NCBI GenBank assembly: GCA_025174535.1 | Contig: JALBUN010000010.1 | Location: forward strand, 1,302,001-1,366,000 | Length of the DNA stretch: 64,000 bases | Direction: 5' to 3' | DNA from: Cantharellus purpuraceus | Lineage: Eukaryota > Basidiomycota > Agaricomycetes > Cantharellales > Hydnaceae | In this document: positions 1 to 12,281 of the stretch, piece by piece | Layout of the letters: the number at the start of each line of letters is the position of its first letter | How positions within the stretch are numbered: the stretch's first letter is position 1 | Program-made: the position numbers and the translations under genes | Notes under the pieces: model-generated | Databases searched by the model: none | Seen by the model: only the letters and a program-made list of their open reading frames with translations | Told to the model about the DNA's origin: nothing

Positions 1-854
1 CTAAATCAGCGTATGGCGGGGCGGGAGGCTGACATTGAACTCAACTGGGATAAGCCATGGAGCAGATGACCTTTCCGGTCAGTGATTGAGCTCCTTCGTA
101 AGGGGCCTGCAGCCATTCTTGAAAGGCGGTCTTGTGGATGTAGATTGGCTTTGGAAACTTGGTCGTGCCGGAGGAGTGGAGGATCATGAGGGTCTTCCAA
201 CCTGGTGTCGGCTTGAGGGGAGGGAGCAGTTGGAACGAGCCATCCGGAACGAAAGGAGGTGGCCCTGGAGATACCAGACGAGGGAAGAGAAGCCCGAGTG
301 TTGGTTCTGGTACCAGCCGGAGGTGCCTGTGCTCAGGAAGCAGAGCGAGCGTCGCGAGCTGATGGCCTATTGCATCTCGCTGCGCTGGCTTGGCGTTGAT
401 CTGCTCTTGAGGGACAACAAGGGATGAGCTTCTGGTGGCGCTGATCAAGTGCGAGATGGCGGCAGTCGAATTCCGAGTTGAAATCGACAGAGGCTAAAAT
501 GCGGCAATAGTCAAACACCTTGCAAGTCTCACACGTTGGCGGGTAACTGACGATAAGGCCAATTCGTATGATGGCTAGCTGGAGTGCTGTGTACACGAGA
601 CCGTCATCAGGGGCCAAAATAGCGACGACTGGCGGGTCAGACGGGTCTTTCAGAGCTCCAATGCTGTCCTGGAGTGCGTGACCAGCGCGATGGACGGCTT
701 CTGCCATTTCGCGCCAGGAGACAGTAACAGACTGGCCATGCCGAGGGGTAAGACGTGCAAAGGGATAGTCTGGGTTATTGTGAAAGTGAAAGTCGACGAG
801 AGCATCGAGAGAGTGTGCAGAGGGACCATAGAGCTCGGGAATGCAGAAAGCCAT
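1..854 (-). CDS. Adenylate-forming reductase (NRPS-like), N-terminal part, runs off left edge
   Basis: N-terminal adenylation domain of an A-T-R enzyme that would activate a carboxylic acid as an adenylate, load it on a carrier domain and release it by NAD(P)H reduction. Only the first two exons are present: 854-552 and 493-46. The intron 551-494 starts GTCAGT and ends TTTAG, and the next intron fills 45-1, with its TAG acceptor at the very edge of the window. Visible features are the P-loop-like LHSSGTTKFPKP motif of ANL enzymes and an N-terminus (ELYGPSAHSLDALVDFHFHN) closely matching the complete paralogue at 8143-12281. The first two intron positions are the same in both genes, so they are duplicates. 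ATG at 854-852. Substrate cannot be read from the fragment. Confidence in the family is high. Confidence 0.88.
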
Positions 855-1367
855 GCAATGGCAGTGCCATCAAGAGTCGGAAATATAAAGAGAGAGATGT
901 GCGAGAAGGAGACCGATGCGGGGACTTGTGCTGGCATCCTTGTCCAAACCAGGTACACTTACCATATTGGCGCTGGGATCGACAGCTCAGGTGCAACTTC
1001 TACTTTAGTCACTTAACAGGATAACCCTCAAATTTCAAATGTGACCCTGCACCTTACAGCCTTCCGCGATCTGTGAGTTGCATAATTCATCACCACGATG
1101 TCTTATTATCAATTGTAGGGTTGTACGCACCTGGCTTCTCTCCTGCGACGGTGCCCCCGATGTTAAGCGAGTCTACACGAGAAGAGCTGACTGATTATGT
1201 TTCGCTAGGCCTCCCGGGCCTTGTTTTGATGGCGCAGTTGCCTCCATTCAGTCATAGTATCGACTCACGCATCCACCTCCCATCCTCCGAGTCACCGGGG
1301 TCCCCTCAATATACTATATAGTGTGGCCCAGTCCAGCCCATCGTTTCATAGGCATACTCAACGACCA
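855..1367. promoter_or_regulatory. Divergent intergenic region between reductase and aldolase
   Basis: About 510 bp separate the start codons of the minus-strand adenylate-forming reductase and the plus-strand aldolase, so both promoters must lie here. A TATA-like stretch (ATATACTATATAG) sits at about 1309-1321, roughly 50 bp before the aldolase ATG. I see no other convincing element. Confidence 0.4.
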
Positions 1368-2473
1368 ATGAGCATCTCTACTAACAGGCTTCAGGAGCTA
1401 GGAAAGCAAGGCGAGCCCGCATACGGCCTCTGGCTCATGTTTCCCGGTGAGGAACAACACTCACACCCCCACGCATTATTCCTCCTCACTGAGAAACGTG
1501 TCTGCTAGGGATGCATCACGCCCGCCACGCTGTCCTTGCCTCCCCCGCCTGCTCCTGGGTCCTCATTGACTGCGAGCACGGCATCATCCCCCTCACAGGT
1601 CCCGGCGGCGTAGGGGACTGCGTCGCTGGAATTTCCACCTCCTCCGAAAACCCCCCGGCTCCCATCGTCCGCATCCCCGCCATGGGCCATACGACATCAG
1701 CATCATGGCAGATCGGTCTGGCTTTGGATGCAGGCGCAAAGGGCGTCATGGTACCCATGGTCAACACCAAGGCAGATGCTGAGATGGTCGCCAAGTGGTC
1801 CAAGTTTCCCCCTACTGGCTCGCGTGGCTTTGGCAACCCCGTCACTCAGGAGGTATGAGCGGCTCTTTATCATGCATGTCATGAGGCTAACACTATCCCA
1901 CGAGTAGCTCTGGCAGGCAAAGAACGATCTTGGCAGTTATCTCCGTCAGGCAAATGATAAAATCACCGTCTTTGTCCAAATCGGTCAGTTTCTATCAAAA
2001 GGCAGACCCTGCTTGACTAATGCCATGTGACACAGAGAGCCCGGAGGCCGTTTCAAATGTGGAAGAGATTGCGGGCGTTCCAGGCATTGGCACGTAGCTT
2101 TACTCTCAATCGCCTCTTTATGATAACAGTGCTTTTCTGTCCCACCACGCAGACGTCCTCTTTATCGGTCCTTCCGACCTCTCTCTCTCCCATGGCTACC
2201 CCCCGCCCTCTCCAGAACCACACCCAGAAGTTGAAAAGGTGATCCAACGCATCGTCAATGCCGCCAAGGGCGCCGGTAAAAAGGTCGCCATGTACTGCCC
2301 CAGCGGCGCCATTGCGAAGAAGAGGACTGCGATGGGATTCGATGCCGTCAGCGTGCAAAACGACAGTAGGTGTCCTGCGGCCTCATGCAGAATGAGCTAA
2401 TAACCCCATTCTTTCAGTTGCCGCCATTACCGCTGGCTTGGCGAAGGAGTTCAACGACGCGGTTAGCTCTTAG
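1368..2473 (+). CDS. HpcH/HpaI aldolase family protein
   Basis: Predicted class II pyruvate-type aldolase (HHED aldolase / citrate lyase beta family), which makes or breaks C-C bonds between pyruvate or oxaloacetate and an aldehyde using a divalent metal. Six exons fit: 1368-1446, 1509-1852, 1908-1983, 2036-2089, 2153-2365, 2418-2473, giving 273 aa with every phase consistent. Family signatures are VLIDCEHG (metal-site Glu and catalytic His region), GAKGVMVPMV, the RGFGNP loop and IGPSDLS near the C-terminus. The intron at 2090-2152 starts GCACGT rather than GT; only this GC-AG splice keeps IESPEAV...VPGI joined to DVLFIGPSDL. It lies between a reductase and an aminotransferase, so a role in a metabolite pathway is possible but inferred. 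Substrate unknown. Confidence 0.88.
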
Positions 2474-2646
2474 ACCATAAGGGATCATTGTCTATAGACT
2501 TGGGCGACGGTGGACATGCATCTGGCAGCTTATACATGTTGTGCAGTAAAAATTTATCTAGCAATCTAACATTCAGGTATTGTGAAAGGGAGCATGGAAA
2601 GAGTAGAGTGGGCAAAGTTACATCTCAAAGATTCTAGTCTACCAGT

Positions 2647-3557
2647 TTAGCCACCTCGTGTGGGCGCGATAACCATGAGAGAATACTGGATGCTGCCAGT
2701 TTCCGCCATCATCCGTTTGACGACGTTAACAGTGCTCTGCACGTACATATCCGAGTGTCAGTGTCCAATCCTCTTCAAGAGGGCACGGATCGAGAACACG
2801 TACGTGGAAGAGATCTCCCTGGATGGGGCCATGTGTGAGGGGTATGGCATGGCTATACCCATCAAGCTCGACCAGGTATCCGTTATGATTCACAAAAGCG
2901 AGATAATGCGAGTGTAGCGGTCCGTCTGGATCCGACTGTCCCGTCAGCGAGGCAATATTGTGCGACTTGGTGATGTCGGTAGCGCCGAGCAGATCCGCTG
3001 ACGCGTCGGGGTCAAGTCCTCTGCAACGCTCGAAGAGGGTCTTCATCGGTCCGTCGGCTATGCGTGTGCATGGGCGTGTCAGTGATGGGGTGATGGGGAA
3101 TGGATGTGGCACACGCGATGGGGACTGACCTAGCGGCAACGAGGGCGTATTCGCCAATGAATGAAGTAAAGCCTATCATGGCACAGACACGTGCATGAAT
3201 AACAATAACACGCTGCCGCACAACACGAGGGCAATTAGTGTAACGTACGATCGTCCCACAATGATTGGACAGCTTCTGTCTAAAATACACGAGCCCTTCC
3301 CTATCCACCACCGGCGCCTTCTTCGCAGCCTCCGCGTCCGCCGCCACGACATCCGGATGGTCCCACTTCTCTGGCGTGGGGAAGAGCAGGATCACAGCCT
3401 CGACGGGCTGCGGCACGAACGCGAGGAGGTCCTCATCGAGCCCCAGGACATCGTACAGGCAGTATCGCGACGTGTCCAGCCCCAGCGTCGCCGCTAATGG
3501 GTTGAACGTCTCGGGGTTCGCCTCAAGGGGCACGCAGGTTGTCCCTTCGCTGGACAT
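2647..3557 (-). CDS. Ubiquitin carboxyl-terminal hydrolase, UCH (peptidase C12) family
   Basis: Cysteine protease that removes small adducts from the C-terminus of ubiquitin (Yuh1/UCHL3 type). Four exons: 3557-3249, 3172-3130, 3057-2804, 2736-2647, giving 231 aa, the usual length of a UCHL3-type enzyme. The catalytic Cys is in LSNHCGTI at about residue 100, directly before intron 1. The second exon reads ALLHSLAN, as expected after the nucleophile. The catalytic His and Asp are in HYLAFVNHNGYLVELDG. The last exon ends with SIQYSLMVIAP, the family's conserved C-terminal strand. The unspliced frame reads into a stop just after GDLFH, and the intron 2803-2737 (GTACGTG...GTGCAG) restores the frame. 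Housekeeping function is likely, and its place among pathway-like genes is probably incidental. Confidence 0.93.
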
Positions 3558-3837
3558 GGTTCAATTGTTGTAGTTAATGTAGGTGTAACTCCTGTGGCTA
3601 CGTTGTTGGTTAGCTGCTCCGCTGCAATTATGGAACTGCGGAGCTCAGACTAGAACATCGTAGCGCTCTCGCAGTCCATTCTGGGACTTTCCGTTTTCCC
3701 GAATACTTGGCACACCTTTCTCACAGTCTCATCACAGAAGTTCAAGAGTAGACATACATTTTTGACTCACACGTCTCTTCGAATTTCACTTCAGCCGCGA
3801 GCCAAACTAGCAATACGTATTTCACTCTCGATGGTTC

Positions 3838-5401
3838 TCAGTTTTGAACACCTTGTACAACCCGAATCGCCCGCGCAACCCTCTCAACGCCCTCCTTCAA
3901 CCTCGCCTCATCATTAAAAGCCCAACAAAGCCGAACAGCCGTCTTCCCTTCCTTTTCCGCGCAAGAGGGAACATTAACCAAAAACCACGACCCCAGTCCC
4001 ACAATCACCTGCTCCTTCCCACACTCTCTCGCAAACGCGTCCTCTGGAACGCCCCCGGGAAGCTCCATCCACAGAAAATATCCTCCCTGTGGCTCACCCA
4101 ATGGCAGAGAACACCCAAGCGGTAGGAGGGAGACCCGGATCGCTTCGAGCATCGCAGCCAAACGACTCGTGTACACAAAGCGAATGTTGGAAATATGTCG
4201 TTCAATCGCGGTGATGCAGGAAGGCGAGGATGAGGAGGCCCGGGATAGATGAGGAGATAGCATGGGGAGCGCAGACGGGAGCAACAGCGGAAGGACGAGT
4301 CGACTCGAAAGATGCGCCGGTCCTCCGCCCGAATTGAGCGCCCCATTTGTCAAAATCTGTTCTAGTAGCTGAGGCTGGGAATTCAATGTTAGGCAGGCTC
4401 GCAGTGAATCTAATCAAATTACTAGTGGAAAACACCCACATGACACTCGAGCCAGCCAAAGCGCGTCCCAGGAGCGAGGAGCTTTGAAAGTGAGCCATTT
4501 GACACGACGTTTCGTCCCTGGCCGACTGCTTTATCGACAGCAGCCAGTCTCAACGGTTGTCTGCTCTCATAGCCCTCCGAGTACGACAGGTAGTCGTATA
4601 CATCATCGCAGATGATGAGCATATTATGCCTGACGGCGAGCCGGACCAGTCGGTCGCGACGGGCCGCTGAGAGGACTATGCCGGTGGGATTCGAGAATGT
4701 CGGAACGAGATACAAGGCGTAGCGGAATATTTTGCGTCCTGCTATGGAGTGATGCACCTCTTCAGCATCCAGCTGAACGAGCCGGCGTTCGAGAGCCTCC
4801 ACGTCAATGCCTTCGGAATCCTCGCGTATCCCCTCCACGTCCGCCGCTTGTGCGCTTGTTTTCACGTCACTAGGCAGCGTATATCCAACGTCTCGAAGGG
4901 TCGGGAACGTCAGGTGAAAAGTGGCGCTCGGCATAAAGACGCGTCGTGTGAGGCCTTTCGGTTGGGTAAAGGCGAGGAGGAGCCAGACCAACGTCGTCGA
5001 TGCTCCGCCGGTCAGCATGATGCACGACGGGTCGACAGCGGAAAAGGGCGAGGACGACGGGCCGCCGTTGAGACGCGTTAGTAGTGTCGCTAGCGCTCGC
5101 CGAACGGTTGTGTCGCCCTCCGGAGGTCCATACTGGTCACCGTGAGGAAAGTATGCAAAAGGATCGTCAGCTTTCTGATCGAGCAGCAGCAGGCAATTAT
5201 TAGTCGGACCTGCATGGCGTCTGTCGGGTCAAGGTCACTGGCATCTACGCCTGCCCAAGTCCGGTCGTCGGATAGCGCGAGGTTCGCAGAGGTCTGCAAC
5301 AGACGATGTGGAAGCAGATCGGCCGTGGGATGCCCGGTAAGGAGGTCGATCGTCGAGGATGGATGAACACCCGACTGGGTGTGCGAGCCGTTCGAAGGCA
5401 T
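3838..5401 (-). CDS. PLP-dependent class I/II aminotransferase (2-aminoadipate / aromatic type)
   Basis: Fold-type I aminotransferase resembling the fungal YER152C / 2-aminoadipate transaminase group. Three exons: 5401-5210, 5132-4440, 4374-3838, giving 473 aa. Seen in order: YGPPEGD near the N-terminus; LTGGAS, the PLP phosphate-binding region; YLVPTFSNPTG; IICDDVYDYL, whose Asp and Tyr contact the cofactor; and SNGSLSKLLAPGTRFGWLEC, whose Lys at about residue 281 should form the Schiff base. The C-terminal domain has GGYFLWMELP and ends VVQGVQN. The segment after GGGPAHLSS is unusually rich in Leu, Pro and Ser, but I find no AG acceptor there to excise it. It is encoded 280 bp upstream of the UCH gene on the same strand. 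A biosynthetic role beside the two reductases is inferred only. Confidence 0.88.
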
Positions 5402-8142
5402 CTTGGCACTTGGGGGCGTAATAGCTGAGGATGCAACACAGGAAACTGAGACGTTCTGTGGCTTGTTGGGGGTCTAAAGCACGTTACGGGGGACTTGACG
5501 CGAGGACTGCGGCATGCTGCACGGGCAGAGCACTGATGAATCCAAACGTGCTGCATAAGCGAACTAGAGTAGCAATCCCCGATCGGACTTGTATCAACCT
5601 CCAGTTTCAAAATGTAATCATTACATTTCCTTTAATGGACTTATGCACAAGCAATGGAGAAGGGATTCTTAGTGATTTTACACGCGCAGAGGGTGGTCTG
5701 CTTTTGGTGACTCGTAAGGTTATGACCGTGTACGTACCCCTGTTGACTACCAGTGAATGTGCACTGCTATTGTACCTTTCACTTTAATCGTTCAAACGTC
5801 CATCCGGTTCACAGGCGGGGGCACCGGATTTGCGACCCTGTGAGCTTACACCCCTGAATATCTCTTTGATTTCCGACCCTGGACCTGGACCAGAGATCTA
5901 GAATTGTAAAAGAGATTGGCAATTCGGCCGTAACGTACCAGGGCATTGGCCAGCACACAATTGATTAAATGCATACTGATGCAATCAAATACGCCTCGCC
6001 CAACGTCACTGGTTGCTAAGACCAGCAGTTGCGTTCAGTCTCTGTAATCCACGTATCAGGTTCGGATCGCTCACCAGGCAATACAAGCACTGCATTTCTC
6101 GGGAATTTGTATCGTTACAAATGGAGAAGCTCCAGCCTGATCGTACCGTATATGTATGACTCGCAGTATCGGCACCGCACTTTAGAAGACTTTCCTTCAT
6201 GAAGGTGCTCTGGGAGCAAAGTACCCTCGCGTCACTACAAATGAATACCGTCCACGTTCCTCCACCATAAAATCGCGGGGTAACCAGTCCCCAGGGCAAT
6301 TGATCGCTCGGTTCCGTCTGGGGTCTGTGAGGAGATTTGATCTAGTTCACATACTAGACATATACCGCCGGCGTATCGTATCCATTCAATAGTAGGACCA
6401 CATGAGACCTTGGGTGAATCCGATTGCATTCTATGTTCTGATTGACATATACTGTATTACGTCCGTTCTAAAGTTTCTAATAAAATACCCTGTATTAGTA
6501 TGCTTTTGAATGTCCACATGCAGTGGAGTATTATTTTTGGAGAGCGTACAAAATTATATCCATGCCGAAATTTTTACAACGGCTGGGACTCCTGAAAGAA
6601 GGGTGTTTTAAATTTTCCTGGTGGTTGAACCTGTGAGGGGTTCACTGGGTGAATACGTGAGCACTTACACCAAATGATTACCTCACGTCCGAGGGTCGGT
6701 GAATCCTGACTGCAAATACAACCCTTTCAAAGACACGTGAACGTTTTTGTAATTACCGCCGTATTAACAACTCCGAGCTAAGAAGCACGGGGTTCGGGAA
6801 GAGGGCATGTCGCCTTCTGGCAGAATTCGTTGATCACCCGCAAACGGTGCTGTCTTGTAGGCAATCAACTCGGACACGCCCAGGGAGCCTTCAAACCCGT
6901 GATCGGTATCGCCAGTTCCTGACTTGTCAGCGTCCGGCACGATGACGTAACCCCGTATATATTGATTCTAAGAAAAATTCTTGGCTCTGAAGACCCATTC
7001 GAAAGGTTGAGCAGTTTAGGGGAGCGGAAATAGCCGACTAGGAAACAGATATCGGGATCAGTGAGCAACTAAACTAAGTGGAATTAAACACTTCCTCGGA
7101 ATTACATAAATGACAAATGAGGAGACTACTAGAAATAAAACAAAAAAGAAAACAGGAAAGAGAGAAATAAAGAAAAGGAATATTGTCAACTTATCTTAAC
7201 ATGAGGGCATTTCAATTGCCCAGTCCCGGAGACCGGAACGGCGTTTTCTACAGTACGGGCCAGAGGAGGAAACGCGTAAGAAATTTCATTTTCCATTTTC
7301 ATTTTCCATTTCTCGGTGGAACACCCGATTTCCAAATACGTCTGGGATCCATTTGCGAGCCACCCTAGATCATAGAGCTTGTTGAGTTTTGAATCTAGTA
7401 CAATATATGTGGAGAGCACCCTTTCGGTCATGATTTCCTTATCCGGATTGCAACCTCTTACCCAAGCTTCCCGCCTTTTGGCCCATCATCGCCCTCTTCT
7501 GAGCCTCAACAATTAAGCAGGGCACTGTACAACACGCGGCACATTCATTGGCGTGCACTCGGTTGGCAGATGCCATAGCAAAGTTCTCCACGGACAGGGC
7601 CGTAGCATTGCACAGGCGCAGCAGTGGCACCTTTGAATATTTCACCCTTATGAACTAATGGGGATCCAATCCATATTGGAATTTATGCCACTGCGCTTCC
7701 CAAATCACCTGGCGCTGGCTCGTACCTCTGATGGGAAGAAGAGCAAGGCGTGAGCTCAGGACACTTCCTTGTCTCGTACAGGGGTGAACAGCTTGTAATT
7801 TAAAACATCAAGGCTATTACCTTTTACGATCCAAAATAGACCGTTTGGAATCCACGGCGAATTGATACGCACGCCTTGAGGCATGCCTGACTTGTCTAGT
7901 AGTAACCCCGCTCCCGTTATGATATGCCTAACACGCGGCTAAGGTGCCCATTAATGTGGATCACAAATACTACACAGCATGGGTGTGGTGCCTAAGGCCA
8001 GACTGGCGTCTTGTACACCTTATCATCTGAGCGTCCTAAGTTGACTGTAGTGTGAATGATTATCTATTAGGTCGGGGTGCAAGAGGAAGGGTCGGTACAC
8101 ATAAAAGCAAGTGTGAAAGGTCCATCTCGCTGAGCACATCTA
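5402..8142. other. Gene-free intergenic region
   Basis: About 2.7 kb without a convincing gene. The longest ORFs are unrelated frames with no recognisable motif and no matching splice signals. A short minus-strand ORF at 7439-7645 has a cluster of cysteines but nothing else supports it. The right-hand end must contain the promoter of the plus-strand adenylate-forming reductase: an ACATAAAAGC stretch lies at 8098-8107, about 40 bp before its ATG. Confidence 0.5.
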
Positions 8143-11100
8143 ATGTCCATGGCTACTGAAACTGAAACTTTACCTGGAATTCCCCAGTTCTCTCGGCCCG
8201 AGCTTCATGGCCCCTCTGCTCTGGGGCTTGACAAGCTTGTTGACTTCCACCTCGAGCACAACCCAGACTACCCCTTTGCCCGACTCACTCCCCGCGACGG
8301 CAGAGTGCCCACCGTGACTTGGAGAGAGCTCTCCGAAGCCGTCCATCGCGCTGGACATGCTCTCAAAGCAAGCATTGGATCCTTCGACGCCGCTTCGCCT
8401 CCAGTTGTTGGTCTCCTTACTCCTGATGATGGCCTTCCGTACATTACCACCCAGTTGGCCCTTATCCGCATTGGTCTCATAGTTAGTTACATCCTGCTAT
8501 CGAAAATAGATTAGACACTAACCGTACATCATTAGCCTCTCTCCATCTCACACAGAAACTCGACCGCCGCCATGTCTCACTTGATCAGCTCGACCTCATG
8601 TTCCCATATCGTAGTTGCGGAGCATCACATCGCTCACAGCGAACGCTATGATGCACTCGGCCAGCAAATTGCAACTCTCCGACTGCTTTCTGAGCATCAA
8701 GACATGAAAATGATCCCACAGCCTAGCATCAATGTCCTCTTCCCGCGCCTTGCCACTCCTGGGAAACCATTTGTTCCCGACTCCAAACTTCAGCTGCTTC
8801 CACCTGTCACTCCCCGTCCGAGCTGGAGCACCGTCATGATACTACATTCGTCAGGCTCTACAAAGTTCCCGAAACCTATCCACCTCCACCGGACTGCATT
8901 CCAAGAGTGGCTATGTGCGCCTGGAGATGCATCCCCCCCTGTAACAGGCATGACAATATCATCAATGGCTTGGCCGAGTAAGCTCCATCTCCGCCTGCTT
9001 ACATTGATTGTTCAAGAAACTTAACGCCAATCAGAGTTCCATGCGGGAGGGATCATGGCCTGTCTGGTACCTGCGATTACTGCAGGCATGGTCGCTGGGT
9101 TGTTTTATCCAGCTCTCGCTGGCGAGACGGTCCTGCAAATCACGTCCGAGACGGTCTACGATGCTTGTGTTTCCACTGGGGTCACGTTCCTTTACTTGCC
9201 GCCATTGACGATTACTGTGAGTAAACTGTCCGTACTATGGATGTCTTCTAGCCACAACTTACTCCATGTAACGCAGGAATTTTCAAAGTCTGCGCACGGT
9301 CTTAAGCTACTGCAGGGCGCGAACCTAGTCCTCATTGGGGGTGGCCCCCTCGCCAAGGAAGTCGGAGACGCGATCGTCGAACAGGGAGTCATTTTGGCGT
9401 CGTTCTGGGGCTCGTGAGTAATGCTCCTTCCGAATGGTACTTCTCAGGCAGACTGTTTCATCTATCCTAGCACCGAGGTTGGGTATACTGTTGAATGGCC
9501 GCCCCGCCCTCAAGGACTCGATTGGCAGTGGCAAGTTCCTCGGAAGATGGTTGACTTCCACTTTGAACCGTTCCATGAGGACCTTTACGAAATAGTGATC
9601 AAGGTGCGTACAATGGGCTGCCCGAACCTGCGCGATGTCAGCTGAATTCTCCCTCTTCCAAGTCGTGCACAACCCACCACCCCTCCATTCCTAGAGCGTT
9701 AAACGGAGATGAGCCGACCGACTGGCAGAGTCACGATGTCTGCCAACTTCATCCAACTCGCAGAGGCCAGTTTCGGATTCTGGGCCGAACTGACGACCAG
9801 ATCATGCTTTCGAACGCCGAGAAAACCAATCCGTAATAATACCCTGTCTCTGTTGTGGTAACCTGCAGCTCATGGCTTTGCTACAGTGGTCCGATGGAAG
9901 AAGCGATTCAAAGTGATTCCCGGATCAGGGGCGCCCTGATGTTTGGACGCGGCAAGCCGTTCAATGGAGTTCTTATTGAGCCATCATCCGGGAATGAGGT
10001 CGACATCAATGATCCAGCTGCCGTTCAGGGCTACCTAAATCTGATCTGGTGAGCGCCTTTTCGCTAGTGATGTGATGTGGTGAGTACGGGCGCTCAGGAA
10101 TGGTTCCTTCGACAGGCCTTCTATCGAAGCGGCCAACACCCTCGGGCCGACCCACAGTCGCCTCGTACGCGATCTGGTCATCGTCATCGACCCCCGCAAG
10201 ACGCCCCTGCCTCGCACACCGAAGCACACGGTCATCCGATCTGCGGCATGGAGGCAGTTCGCGCCAGAGATCGAGCAGGCTTACATTGCGATTGAGGATG
10301 ACAAAGCGGTGGGCAGTGGCACAGAAAAGGCACTGTCAATGGAGGACGTACCGAGATTCGTGAAGGAGACCGTGGATGGGGTCATGAGCGTGCCAATGCT
10401 GCAGGAAGATCAAGACCTATTTTTGCAAGGGTGCGACAGGTGAGCGTTTGGCGTCTCGGTGACCTGTATCCACAACCAGCTCCTGATAATGCCTGCCCGG
10501 AGGACAGTTTAAAAGCAACTTTCATCCGGCAAGCGCTCATACGGACACTCAACAAGGGCCGACGCAGTAGTGAAGACAAGATCGAGGTTCCCCAGCTAAT
10601 TGTGTACGACTGCCCTACGGTCCAGCGCTTGACAGCGTGGGTCCAGACAGCCCTCTTGGGTCCCCTCGCCTCTAATTCCTTCAACAATATTGATGCCCGC
10701 ATCGCTGCGATTCAAGCGCTTGCCGACAAGTACAGCCTATCCCCTCTCTCAAATGGACACGTCGCTACAAATGGGCACGTCTCTCCCAACGGACATGTCA
10801 CCGCCAATGGACTTGTCTCTACCAACGGACACGTCTCTCCCAACGGACATGTCATTCCCAATGGACACGTCTCTCTCAACGGGCACGCCACTGCCAATGG
10901 ACATGTCACTCCTGGGGATATCGAAGGCGAGCCTTTTTGTCGGGCGATCCTTATTACAGGAACGACTGGCGCGCTAGGATGTCACATGCTTCACCAACTT
11001 GCTCAGGAGACCAGCGTTGCTCGGATATATGCCGTGGGCCGTGCATCAGATCCCGAGCATTTGCGGGACAGGCAGCGATCCGCACTGGAGGGTCGGGGCC

Positions 11101-12281
11101 TCTCGGGAGCAATCCTGAAGGGCCCTAAAATATTTCTTATTCCCGCTGAAACCTTGGATGATGTTCCGGACGAGATATTGGAAGAGGTATGGTCGCCTTA
11201 TATTCGTCGGAGTTCGCTCTCTCGGCTAATGCAAAGGTGTTCCCGCAGATTAAACGCACCGTAACGCACATCTTCCATATTTCTTACCCCCTCAACTTCA
11301 ACCTCGGAGTTGCCGCCTTTGAGCCTCAAATTGCCTTCGTCCGTTCGCTCGTCGACCTTGCCGCTCATTCTCAGCGTGTAAAAAGGCCACGAATTGTGTT
11401 TGCCAGTTCGGCAGGCTCGCTGCAGAACTGGAACAAGGAGGATTGGGTTCCGGAGGAGAAGGTAGATGTGGGGACCGCGGTGGGGACGGGATATGGTGAG
11501 AGTAAGAGAGTGTGCGAGTTGGTGCGTTGACGTCCATCTTTATTTCGTTACATGTAGTCGAGTCATGGCTGATTTGATCATACAGGTACTGGAGTCTGGT
11601 GCCGCATCACTCGGGCTCGAGGTTGTCATTGTGCGGGTCGGCCAACTCTGCGGGTCCAGGGCGTCGGGCGACTGGAACGTCACAGACTGGGTGCCCATAA
11701 TTGTCGCCTCCTGTCAAGAACTGGCATGTCTTCCGGACTCTGAGAGCGTTAGTCCCATACCCCTCTACAGCGTTGACGTTGCCGCGATGCTAACGGACGT
11801 TACTACTATCATGTAGGTATGCGCCTGGCTTCCTACAGATACTGCAGCTTCCGGGATGATCCAACTAGGCTTCCATAATCGCTCTGACTCACAACGCGTT
11901 GTATACCGCCATCTCTTCCACCCCCACGTGACGCCCTGGCGCCGTCTGATGCGTCACCTCAGTACCTTGTGCGCAAAGTCCCTCGGACACGCCGTCGACC
12001 TCGTCCCCGCTGAGCAGTGGGTCGATAAAGTTCAATTGGCCGCCCTCCGCCCTGTCGACGCCGAGAAGGTGAGAGCCGTCAAGCTTATGGGGATGTGGGC
12101 TACTGGAGTGTTGTCGAGCAAGGCAAAGCCTGGCCGGGAAGCATACAATATCCCGAGGATGGAGACGGCTGTGACTGAGGGAGAGATTCTGGCGTTGCGG
12201 GAGTGCACACCGCTCGGGGAGGTGGACGTGGAGAAATGGTTCATACATTGGCTGAAGAATTCGTTGTTCTCGATGGCTTGA
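8143..12281 (+). CDS. Adenylate-forming reductase (NRPS-like, A-T-R domains), complete
   Basis: Twelve exons fit, with introns 8482-8535, 8978-9034, 9217-9276, 9414-9470, 9604-9662, 9833-9886, 10049-10115, 10440-10507, 11187-11248, 11522-11585 and 11748-11816; the product is 1155 aa. The adenylation domain shows LHSSGSTKFPKP, WGSTEVG and GRTDDQIMLSNAEKTNP. The carrier domain has GCDSLKAT, whose Ser takes the phosphopantetheine; its codon is split by the intron at 10440. A nine-copy hexapeptide linker follows. The reductase domain has ITGTTGALGCHML (NADP-binding) and the YGESK catalytic pair. An apparent in-frame TAG at 11814-11816 lies inside the last intron, so the gene is intact. It should reduce a carrier-bound acid to an aldehyde or alcohol. 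The substrate is unknown. It is paralogous to the gene at the left edge. Confidence 0.93.
10752..10913 (+). repeat. Coding minisatellite: nine 18-nt units (NGHVxx)
   Basis: Nine tandem 18-nt units encode Asn-Gly-His-Val followed by two small or polar residues (AT, SP, TA, ST, SP, IP, SL, TA, TP). Two units are altered: one has NGL and one has NGHA. The array lies between the carrier domain and the NADP-binding motif of the reductase domain, so it forms a flexible inter-domain linker. The unit length is a multiple of three, so copy-number change keeps the frame. Confidence 0.93.

Noticed and set aside
5431..5787. 118-codon plus-strand ORF after the aminotransferase
   Set aside because: No recognisable motif and composition typical of noncoding DNA; it lies in the aminotransferase promoter region.
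11811..11816. In-frame TAG that would truncate the reductase
   Set aside because: It lies inside an intron (11748-11816, GTTAGT...ATGTAG, with a GCTAACG branch-like site). Removing it joins CLPDSES to VCAWLPTDTAAS in frame and the total length is divisible by three.
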